Origin: Theropithecus gelada
Lineage: Eukaryota; Chordata; Mammalia; Primates; Cercopithecidae
Direction: 5' to 3'
Length of the DNA stretch: 64,000 bases
Assembly (NCBI RefSeq): GCF_003255815.1
Contig: NC_037668.1
Location: forward strand, 83,835,915-83,899,914
Positions 55,881-64,000 of the stretch are shown in pieces. The stretch's first letter is position 1. The number at the start of each line of letters is the position of its first letter. The notes below the pieces were generated by a model. The model saw only the letters and a program-made list of their open reading frames with translations, was not told where the DNA came from and did not search any database. Both the position numbers and the translations under genes were made by a program.

Positions 55881-56171
55881 TTTGAAATGGAGTCTCGCTC
55901 TGTCACCAGGCTAGAGTGCAGTGGCACGATCTTGGATCACTGCAACCTCCACCTCCCAGGTTCAAGCAATTCTCCTGCCTCAGCCTACAGGGTAGCTGGG
56001 ACTACAGGTGCCTGCCACCACACCCAGCTAATTTTTGTATTTTTAGTACAGACGGGGTTTCACCATGTTAACCAGGGTTAACCAGGGAGGTTTCGATCTC
56101 CTGATCTCGTGATCCACCTGCCTTGGCCTCCCAAAGTGCTAGGATTACAGGTGTGAGCCACTGTGTCTGGC
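55881..56171 (-). mobile_element. AluS-type SINE, antisense
   Basis: Complete reverse-complement dimer ('gagtctcgctctgtcaccag', 'caagcaattctcctgcctca', 'cctcccaaagtgctaggatt'). A 21-bp target duplication beginning 'caataactggtagct' is exact at 55674-55694 and 56172-56192. The left arm carries a 10-bp tandem duplication (ttaaccaggg twice, 56068-56087). Confidence 0.93.
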
Positions 56172-56237
56172 CAATAACTGGTAGCTTTCTTTGCCCTCTT
56201 ATTATTTCACTCCTATAACTTAAAAAGAACATAAAGT

Positions 56238-56493
56238 TTGGGAGGCCGAGACGGGCGGATCACGAGGTCAGGAGATCGAGACCATCCTGGCTAACATGGT
56301 GAAACCCCGTCTCTACTAAAAAATACAAAAAAAATTAGCCGGTCGAGGTGGCGGGCGCCTGTACTCCCAGCTACTTGGGAGGCTGAGGCAGGAGAATGGC
56401 GTGAACCCGGGAGGCGGGGCTTGCAGTGAGCTGAGATCCGGCCACTGCACTCCAGCCTGGGCAACAGAGCCAGACTCCGTCTCAAAAAAAAAA
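56238..56493 (+). mobile_element. 5'-truncated AluY with Old World monkey signature
   Basis: Starts at 'tttgggaggccgagacggg', so about the first 37 bases of the Alu are missing. The rest is complete with a pure A tail. A perfect 16-bp duplication aaaaagaacataaagt flanks it (56222-56237 and 56494-56509), so it inserted in this form. 'gaggccgagacgggcgg', 'gaggtggcgggcgcctg' and 'gagctgagatccggccactg' are, from memory, the bases that separate cercopithecoid AluY from human AluY. It still carries several CpG sites, so it is young. Confidence 0.9.
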
Positions 56494-56509
56494 AAAAAGA
56501 ACATAAAGT

Positions 56510-56819
56510 ATTGGCTAAGGATAACTGAACTATGTACCCTTTCCTAGAGAGTTAATATGTATTTTAATGAGTTACAAAAATATATGCTGTCATTGCCATG
56601 TAGGCCTACTACTCATTACCAATTACATCTCCAACAAGCATGGGAGCAATCCTATGTGAGAGTCACTGACAAAAAGGCTGCGTTAATATTTCCTGATTGA
56701 GTCAGTCAGCACGACCCACCTCCCCTGTTAAAGTGCTTGCTTCTGGAGCAGCTCCTTTTATCTCCAAAACATGCTTCTGGAGCACTTTTTATCTCTCTTC
56801 CACCTTTTCCTCTACCACC
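56510..56819. other. Unassigned sequence
   Basis: Nothing recognised beyond the Alu duplication. Confidence 0.5.
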
Positions 56820-57423
56820 CTAGGTGCAATCTGTCATCAAGTTATGTATCAATAGCCTTCTTAATGTCATTCACACTGTCCTCTTCTCCACTGTTTCCTC
56901 CCTGATCTGTGTCTTACCCATGATGGTAATCTCAAAGGTCTACCACGTCGCCCATTGTCTCGCCGCATCCCCCCACCAGCTCTGCTCCAGGGCCTTGCAG
57001 TCCTTCAAATGGCCCTTATAGGTTATTCCCTGCCTTCTCCTCAAGTAATACCCATTTTTTCCCTCCTTTTTTATTGTTTCTTCTTTATACACACGATTCT
57101 TCCTTCCTGGCAAGCTCAATGTGCTTCCCCTCCCAGAGCCCCAGTTTCCCTCTAGCTTCTAGTCACCCTCCAAAACTCAGGTCAGTGGTTTCTTCCTCTG
57201 GATAATCTTCCCTGGTCCTTGTCCAAAACCTTCAATTAGGCCAAACTTCTTGGCCAGGCATTTCCTTTCTTCACAGTATTCATGTGTGGTCAACTTTACC
57301 GGACAGGGGTCTCTGAGAGATCACGCATGCCTGGTGTTGCTCAGCATTTGTCTCCAGCACCTAATACAGCGACTGACACATAGTAACACTCAGTAAATAT
57401 TTGTTGAATGAATGAATAAGTAA
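56820..57423 (+). repeat. L2 LINE 3' region including the terminus
   Basis: 'ctgctccagggccttgcagt', 'ctccaaaactcaggtcagtg', 'ctctggataatcttccctgg', 'ctccagcacctaatacagcg' and 'cagtaaatatttgttgaatg', with GAATGAAT at the end, follow L2 to its last bases. Frames inside (56824-57155) are L2-derived or chance. Confidence 0.85.
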
Positions 57424-57649
57424 CTTCCACTGGCACTTACCAGCCTGGAAACTCCTTATTCTCATTGTATTTAGAAATCTCAGTTTGATGGTAGTGGTTC
57501 CCAGTGTAATTTCTGACCTACAGAGAAGAACCACTACACAATGCTGGGGTTCATTTATTCCTCAAAATTATGGTGAAGGCCATGATGTATCAAAATAAAT
57601 TAGTTGTCCTCACTACATCAGAGTCTTGTTTGCTAATTGTTTTAATTTT
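57424..57649. other. Unassigned sequence
   Basis: Nothing recognised. Confidence 0.5.
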
Positions 57650-57930
57650 TAAAAATTTTATTGTAGAAAAGACACATAATATAAAATGTACCAGTAGTGA
57701 CATTTAGCACATTTACAATATTATACAACCATCACCACTATCTAGTTCCAGAAGATTTTCATCACCCCAAAAGGAAAACTCATACCCATTAAGCAGTCAC
57801 TCCTTATTCCCCACTACTGCCAGCCCCTGGCAACCACTATTCTGTCTTCTGATTCTTCAGATTCTCTGACTCTGGACATTTAATATAAATGGAATCATCA
57901 CATTGTTTAGTAGCTGCTAATGTGAGTGTT
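57650..57930. repeat. Old L1-related sequence
   Basis: 'ttatacaaccatcaccacta', 'cagcccctggcaaccactat', 'ttaatataaatggaatcatc' match a widespread old L1M/L1ME-associated sequence. Orientation relative to L1 was not resolved. Confidence 0.6.
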
Positions 57931-59574
57931 TGTCTCTCAATCTAGACTTGCCTTCATTATTTCTTAACCCATCATTAAGCCCAGTGTCTTGCATGCGGAA
58001 AATAGGTATGGAATAAATGCTTTTATAGGAAGAAAAGAATTATTTTCTTTTCAATCTGTCATATCAAACACATACACAAAATATATTTTTAGTTCTGAAA
58101 ACAAAGATTTTGCTACAAGGTTTCTATTAGGAAATTAAACTGAAGAAGTGCAGTATACCCAATCTATTAATTTTTATTATTATATTTATACCAAACTTAT
58201 TTCCAAAACTACCTTGAAACTAAAAGACAGTGTGGTTCTGGAAAATATAGTAAGGTATTAAGACAGAAATAGAGCTTCAAAAAACATTCAGGAAAAGGGA
58301 AAACAAATATATTAACCACTTAGGCTAATAGATAATTACCACAATTAAGGTTGTCTCTGAGTTTCCTGCAAGCCAAAGGAAGAAAAAAGCATCTTATTAT
58401 TGTTATGTTATATTAAAAAAGAATCACTTATATTTTAAAAAGTGATTTTTTTCTTTACTAATTCTAAAGAAATTATAGTTTTTAAAATTCATTCCTAAAT
58501 CTTTACAAGTAATGGAGTTGGGCTAGAAACTACTCTGCAGTATGACTATAAAGATGAATCTTTTCTAAATCATACTTTCCAGGGCTAAAGTTATTATGTC
58601 TTGTACAAGAATGCTCATGGTTATGTGTCTACTGGTGCTTTAAAATAATTGCCAGGCTTAAGAGTTCATGCATGAACCTGGTAGAGATATTTACTTAGCT
58701 ATTAAATCTGTGTTCTATGAAGCTTGTCAATCAAGCCACAATTCAAAATAATTCAAGAGCAGCAAGTTTGTTGAGCCAAGCAATTCTGAAAACACCCACC
58801 TTCAATCATAGCAGTGGGTGTAGTTTGGACATGGGTTTCTATGAAGGCTAGTCTGAACCACAGGTCAAGCAGGATGACCTGTGACCATTTATATATAGGC
58901 ACCATGATCATTTGTCATTATCTCACACCACCTGGCAGAGACTGAGTCCAAAATAGCCCACCTGTTAGACATTATATTTTGATCAAAAATCAGATTACAT
59001 AAAATAGTGCTTGATTAAAAATTTACCCATGAGCCTGCAAAAATGGAATATAGTTAAAGCTGTTTTCTATATTTGCAAAACACAGCCCTTTCTTTTTCTG
59101 TAGCTTGGCAGAATAAAAACTTAATGGAAGGTTCTCGTGGGAAACTTTCAGATTTGTTAAGCAATTGATGTTAGCTAAAAGCATGCTGAGTCAATTGAGA
59201 GGAGCCCAAACTCTGCCTAAATTAGAGTTTCTTGTATACTTAGGAACAATTGCAAGGTTATTTTGGGGAAGATGGTCTGTAAGTTTTCCTGACATTTTTC
59301 TTTTGCTTTTTCTTGTTCTTTGGTCAGCACATCACTCCAGCCCCAGGGTTGGATAAATTAAGCCCTGCACGCACACTCCTCCCGTCCTGAGAATGATGGT
59401 AAAGGTCACAGCTACTAAAACCACAAAGGCCTCAATGACATCCTATTTCAGTGTTAGAATTTCAAGAAGGCTTTTGTTAAAATAAACATCAAGAGATTTT
59501 AAATAAACTATACTGATTATTAACTGGCATGCTTTCTTTTTTTCCCCTCAAATGTAATCCATTGAAATCCAATT
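57931..59574. other. Unassigned sequence
   Basis: About 1.6 kb, AT-rich, without a recognised repeat or gene. The frame at 59165-59356 has no domain. Confidence 0.5.
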
Positions 59575-59679
59575 TATGTGCATTCATTTACTCAACAAGC
59601 ACTTATGGAGTACCTACTAAGCAGCAGGCACTTTATTTGGGGTGGGGAATATAATGATAAAAATCTTACAAGGGCATTT
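59575..59679 (-). repeat. L2 LINE terminus, antisense, split by an Alu
   Basis: 'cattcatttactcaacaagc', 'ctaagcagcaggcactttat' is the reversed L2 end. It resumes after the Alu at 59970 ('aagaagcttacatttgag'). Confidence 0.75.
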
Positions 59680-59923
59680 CGGAGGCCGAGGCAGGCAGAT
59701 CACCTGCACTCAGGAGTTCAAGACCAGCCTGACCAATATGGAGAAACCCCATCTCTACTAAAAATACAAAAAAAAATTAGCCAGGCATGGTGGCGTATAC
59801 CTGTAATCCCAGCAACTCAAGAGGCTGAGGCAGGAGAATTGCTTGAACCCAGGAGGTGGAGGTTGCAGTGAGCCAAGATCACGCCATTGCAATCTAGCCT
59901 GGGCACCAAGAGCGAAACTCGAT

Positions 59924-59953
<30 letters not shown>
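59680..59953 (+). mobile_element. 5'-truncated AluS-type SINE
   Basis: Begins 'cggaggccgaggcaggcag', lacking about the first 41 bases. The rest is complete, with 'actcaggagttcaagaccag' and a pure A tail. The exact 16-bp duplication tcttacaagggcattt is at 59664-59679 and 59954-59969. This is the second truncated Alu in the window and it starts at nearly the same internal position as the first. Confidence 0.92.
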
Positions 59954-59954
<1 letters not shown>

Positions 59955-59969
59955 CTTACAAGGGCATTT

Positions 59970-60857
59970 AAGAAGCTTACATTTGAGAGTAGTCATGCAT
60001 TCATTTATTCATTCAAAATATATTTACTGAGTGTCTACTATGTTGCAATCATTACCCAGCCAATTAGAATATATTAATAATTCTAATATGTTACTATATT
60101 CATAATTAAAGAAAAAATAGCCCAATTCTTTATAAAGCTTACATTCTAGCAGAGACAGTCAGACCATAAATAATAATCATAATGAATAATTAAGCTATAT
60201 AATATAAGAATCAAGAAAAAATGGCAATCAGGAGAACAATATTACATTACAGAGCGGTCAAGAAGGTGCAAATTGAGCACAGACTTGAAGGAGGTAGAGG
60301 AGTGGGCCATGACAATGAGCAAAGAACATTTGGGGCAGCAGGAACTGCTCATGCAAAAGCCTTATGATGGATGGAAGCATGCCTGCTACATGGGGCACAG
60401 CAGGGAGGCCAGTGTGGTGGAGTAGAGTGAACAAGAGTGGTAGAAAGTGGTAGAAAGAGTGGTAAAAATGGGAGTAGAAAGTAAGCAGGACAGAGCAGGA
60501 GCCTGAAACAGGAGGTTGTAGTTATATAAAGCCTGTAATCCGTTGGAAGGACTTGAGCTTTGTCGTGCATGAAACAAAAACCAAAGCTGAGTTTTAATCT
60601 GATTTCTACTTTTAAAGGATAAATCTAGCTTCCATGTTGGGAGTAGATAGACTTCAGAGGTGATCAAGGTTCAATGCACAGAGAACAATTAGGAAGTTAC
60701 TAGAAAAATCTTGGGTTAGGGTGGCTTGGACTAGGATGGTGGTAGTGGAGGAGGTGAAAAATAATCATGTTCTGTAAATCTTTTGAAGGTAGAGCTAATA
60801 AATTTCCTGATGGATTCAATGTGAGATGGGAAGTAAAAATAGATACCTTAATTCATT
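59970..60857 (-). repeat. L2 LINE 3' regions, antisense (two adjacent copies)
   Basis: 59970-59993 closes the L2 broken by the Alu. A new reversed terminus starts at about 59998 ('cattcatttattcattcaaa', 'ctgagtgtctactatgttgc') and runs inward: 'aagcttacattctagcagag', 'gggaggccagtgtggtgg' area near 60410, 'ggcttggactaggatggtgg' and 'aaatcttttgaaggtagagc'. Confidence 0.75.
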
Positions 60858-61480
60858 CACACATGCTTTTATTCCTTGACTCATTCCTTCACTCATCTAT
60901 TAATCTACTCAACAGAAAGCAACTCAACCTTTTGTACCAAGCATTATATTAGACAGTGATGATGTGGAGGTAAGGCAGAATTCTCTCAAAGAGTTATTAC
61001 TTTAATGGAGACTACAGGCTTATAAACAAAATGTGCTATAAGTGACATATGGAACAAAGAAAGAACAATCATTTTTGCTTAAGAGAATCAATGAGTTAGG
61101 CACAGAGAAAGAGACATTTGAATTATGTCTTAAAGGAGGAATGGGCATTTGCCAGTTGATTAAATCTGGGAAGGGCATCCCAGTCAGAGAAAGAGTAGAC
61201 AAAGAGGCAGGAGACAGTTTCACACATTTGAGAAACTAGTTTTGAGTGCTAGTAAACATTGCACAAAGGTGGGAATAGTGAGCAAAAAGACTGGAGAGGG
61301 ATATGGGGTGAGATTTCAGATAATATTTGACCTCAGGCTAAACACGGTGGCCACTGTCTTTTAGTGATGAGATGTTATAGAAGAAGTTTAAGTAGTGGAG
61401 TGACGTGGCCAGACTTATGTTTTAGGAAAATCACTAGTTCAGCAGGACAAATGCACTGGAAATACATGTGGAAAGTTATT
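60858..61480 (-). repeat. L2 LINE 3' region, antisense (third copy)
   Basis: A further reversed terminus begins near 60850-60900 ('catctattaatctactcaac', 'ccaagcattatattagacag') and continues to 'agacatttgaattatgtctt', 'agggcatcccagtcagagaa', 'agtggagtgacgtggccaga', 'ggaaaatcactagttcagc'. Confidence 0.7.
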
Positions 61481-61974
61481 GATAGCATAAAAGGGAATGA
61501 TAATTTTGTAAGATCCAATTTGGAGAAAACTCAGGATCATGAAAACTTTTAACTTTGTCATTAAGGTAAATATCAATTAGCAATAAAAGCAAAATTATTT
61601 CATTACTAAGAGATAAAGTTGACTTCTTTCAAAAAGCTGAGAATCACTACTTTAATCCCAGCAATGAGTCAAAATTTTTTTAACATTTATAACATGCAAG
61701 GCTGCATTGTCAGTGACTGTAAGATAACACAGTTTGTAACATATTCCCTTTCTCCAAGAGCAGCAAGTCTAGAAACAGTTTCTGGAAGCTGACAGGTCTG
61801 GGTGTAAGTCCCAGTTCTCTTCCTCCTGAACAGTGCTCTTTTAAATATGGTTCTCAACCACCTTGCTGATTTGATACAACGCAAATACAAGTCCCAGTTG
61901 AAACTTACTAGATCAGAATCTCTGTCTGCAGAACCCTAGAGACCATTTATTAAGCGCTTTAGCTTATGGTTGTG
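61481..61974. other. Unassigned, with a possible MER5-type fragment
   Basis: 'tggttctcaaccaccttgct' and 'actagatcagaatctctgtc' near 61850-61925 resemble a MER5A-type hAT element. 61775-61830 may be the front of the following MIR. Both are too weak to call. Confidence 0.35.
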
Positions 61975-62160
61975 CACAGTAAAATAGCTGTATGACTTTT
62001 GTAGTTTACTTCCCTGAGCTGCAGTTTCCTCATCCACATTATGAGTGTGACAATACTGCTTGCCTCTTAAAGTTGTGGGGAGGATTAAATTATGCAACTT
62101 TTACTAAGACTTAGCACAGGGCCTGGAAATTAGCAGGTACCCAATAAATAATAACTATAA
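61975..62160 (+). repeat. MIR SINE
   Basis: 'ctgagctgcagtttcctcat', 'gttgtggggaggattaaatt', 'cttagcacagggcctggaaa' and 'gcaggtacccaataaataat' in MIR order. Confidence 0.8.
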
Positions 62161-62429
62161 TGAAGGAACTAAGATATAAGGCTGATTATGGTTAGTATTG
62201 TAACAGTGTAAAAGCAACAACAAAAAATGTAATGAAACATTACATCTGAGGTGAAATAATTCAGTTCTGAAATAAAAGGGGGTTGAAGAGGTGTCATAGA
62301 AAGTTCCAATTTTTGTTCATGTTTCTCTTGCCCATGACAACATCCCTCTCTACTTTCTGTACCATGGATAACTTCCAATCTGACACCAAGCCCTGATACT
62401 TCCTTCTAGCAACACCTTCAGCCAGACTG
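62161..62429. other. Unassigned sequence
   Basis: Nothing recognised. Confidence 0.5.
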
Positions 62430-62670
62430 AGCAAGGTACACCCTTCCTGAGCTTCTGAAGCACCTGCCATCACATCACTCTGTGCTATGGGGTCAGGATG
62501 GCACTTCTCTGCTACCTGAACATGTTCTGTGCATGTCTCTTCATCTAGACTGTATGCTTCTCTTGAGAAGGACCTATCTCATTCCTTCATCTTTACATCC
62601 CCAGAGCCCCTCATACTGTTTGATACAAGCCTGGGCACTCCTTAAATATCTGTTGACCTGAACTGGTTCA
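62430..62670 (+). repeat. L2/L3 LINE 3' end, diverged
   Basis: 'catctagactgtatgcttct', 'cttgagaaggacctatctca', 'catccccagagcccctcata', 'aaatatctgttgacctgaa' follow an L2-type terminus. Confidence 0.6.
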
Positions 62671-62759
62671 AACTTCATCACAGGTCTATTGATTACTTAG
62701 GGATCTGAAATAAAGAGGTGGATAATAGGACATTCCAAAGAGGTTATAGCAATGAATGA

Positions 62760-63040
62760 GAAATGGGAGTGTATGTGGACAAAGTAGTGAAGAAAGACAT
62801 TATCTTGTATGTTACATGTGCTCTCAGGCTACAGGATATGCAACAGGGTGAACTGTGAGATAAGGTTGGGCAGAAATAATGATTAAGAAGTTGTATGCTA
62901 TAGACAACGATCATCTACTGATGAGTTGGACTAAGGGGTGATGTGACCAGAACCATCTTTTGAGAAAAATCTAGAAGATGGAGTCACAGTAGAAGTAGGG
63001 AGATGAGTTGTAGACAAACCATTCAAGCAGAAATAAGAAA
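62760..63040 (-). repeat. Possible L2 fragment, antisense
   Basis: 'gggtgatgtgaccagaacca' with 'atggagtcacagtagaagta' weakly matches reversed L2 (ggagtgacatgatcagatt ... gagaatgga). Confidence 0.35.
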
Positions 63041-64000
63041 CTCCTGTTAAAGTTTGTCGACAGCCATCATATCTGGTACAAATGAACTGGCCCTAACTCA
63101 AAGGCTGTTGCAAGAGCAATAAATGAAGACTGAGAATGTTTCTTGGCATCTCATTCATTCCATTCCATTCCATTAAATTTTCCAATTGTCACTGTTTATT
63201 GTCTGCTGAAATCAGCCCATACAGGATGGCTGAGACCATTGGAGTTCTCTCATTCTGTTAAACAATTATTTGCCATGTAATCTTGAGGCTACATCAGAAA
63301 AGCCGGATATTGTTTAGGTGTTTTTTCTTTCTTTTTTTTTAAAAAAAAAAAAAAAAAACAAAGACATTACTCTGTTTTTATTCATCAGAGAAAGCCCTGC
63401 TGCTGTTTTTCTGTGTGAACAATTTATTGAGGCTTGGAATTCAGCACTCAGGGAATTGTTTAAATTATCTTGGGGCATCACATCCTCCCCTGGTGTCGTG
63501 CCAAAGGAAAGAATTCAAGAAATATTTGTTAAAAGAATAAGTGAATAACTCATTGCAACATTCATTGCAGTAGTATCTGCCTGGAATTTGGCTTCACACT
63601 CCTGTTTTTCACAGCTTCAGTCCTACATGCTGGGATAGATCATCTGGACCCTCTGGCTTCTGATCCCGTACTGACCTTGAACCTGTCTCTTTCAGCTTTC
63701 TGTGCTGAGGCAGAAAAGAGGAAAACTGGATCACACCCAGCCAGGACTACACGTGCAGGTAGTACACAGGAATTGGGAATGTGCATTTGGGCTGGTAGCA
63801 TTGCTCTGTGTGGTTGGCAGAAGGAGGCACTATTCACATTGAAAACTAGGAATATGCAGGAGCTATTGTTGGGTTACCATTCCAGTAGTGGTTTCCATCC
63901 ATGGTGCTTCTTCTGTCCAGGAAACCTCCCCAAAGAAGTCTAGGCCCTCCCTTACTTGCAGTGCTCCATAGCAGAGCAGGAGTCTACTCAGTCCACCCTG
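63041..64000. other. Unassigned, with short low-complexity tracts
   Basis: Contains a four-copy (CATTC)n-type run near 63150-63175 and a T9-A18 tract at 63332-63358. The frames 63318-63548, 63640-63837 and 63677-63943 have no recognisable domain; the last two overlap on opposite strands. Confidence 0.5.

Noticed and set aside
55673..55927. 84-codon lysine/arginine/glutamate-rich minus-strand frame
   Set aside because: It is the translation of the purine microsatellite and Alu edge, not a protein gene.
59578..59871. 97-codon plus-strand frame
   Set aside because: Spans an L2/Alu junction; its second half is translated Alu.
61847..61930. MER5A-type DNA transposon
   Set aside because: Only two short motifs fit; terminal inverted repeats and an 8-bp duplication were not found.
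63150..63176. Satellite-type (GGAAT)n array
   Set aside because: Only about four CATTC units; too short to be satellite DNA.
1..64000. CRISPR array, operon, prophage or bacterial-type system
   Set aside because: Abundant Alu, L1, MIR and MaLR elements show primate nuclear DNA. No spaced direct-repeat array, ribosome binding sites or dense gene arrangement is present.

Overview
The window reads as intergenic or deep-intronic DNA from a catarrhine primate. I find no intact protein-coding gene, tRNA, rRNA or CRISPR array. Nearly everything recognisable is a transposable element or its remains: eight Alu insertions, L1 and L2 LINE fragments, many MIRs, MaLR LTRs (THE1/MST/MLT1), ERVL-type LTRs, three long ERV1-type LTRs, a Tigger-like DNA transposon and microsatellites. 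One Alu (56238-56493) carries bases I associate with Old World monkey AluY (gccgagacgggcgg, gaggtggcgggcgcc, gagatccggccactgc) rather than human AluY. I therefore favour a macaque- or baboon-type genome over human. Family names are recalled from consensus knowledge and no database was searched.

Layout. 1-2.5 kb: L1 3' UTR split by an AluY, then a MIR split by a 1.6-kb solo ERV1 LTR with a CTAC target duplication. 2.5-9 kb: MLT1/MST/THE1 LTRs, MIRs and an AluY nested in a THE1/MST LTR. 9-14.6 kb: old antisense L1, an L2 and a Tigger-like element. 14.6-21.1 kb: two related ~930-bp ERV1 LTRs in inverted orientation, enclosing MIR, L2, AluY and a repeat-poor block, then antisense L2. 21.9-24.7 kb: an L2 tail split by a structurally complete THE1 element (LTR-internal-LTR, minus strand). 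25-26 kb: an MLT1-type LTR and a MIR split by an AluJ.

26.5-28.3 kb is a GC-rich, repeat-free block. On the minus strand it ends an uninterrupted 59-codon frame at 28096, followed by 1.5 kb resembling a 3' UTR. It is the only stretch with a hint of former host coding sequence. 28.9-30.5 kb: an ERVL LTR nested in an MLT1 LTR, plus a ~140-bp local duplication. 33-38 kb: L3/CR1-like, L2 and MIR remnants. 39-45.4 kb: co-oriented old L1 pieces broken up by two ERVL LTRs, an antisense L2 and an Alu. 45-55 kb: mainly MIR and unassigned sequence. 55.5-57.4 kb: an antisense Alu with a greatly expanded pyrimidine tract, a head-to-head 5'-truncated AluY and an L2. 59.5-61.5 kb: adjacent antisense L2 tails, one broken by a second 5'-truncated Alu. 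61.5-64 kb: MIR, L2-like and unassigned DNA.

No set of genes here works together. What can be read is a nested insertion history, dated by target-site duplications and by which element interrupts which.
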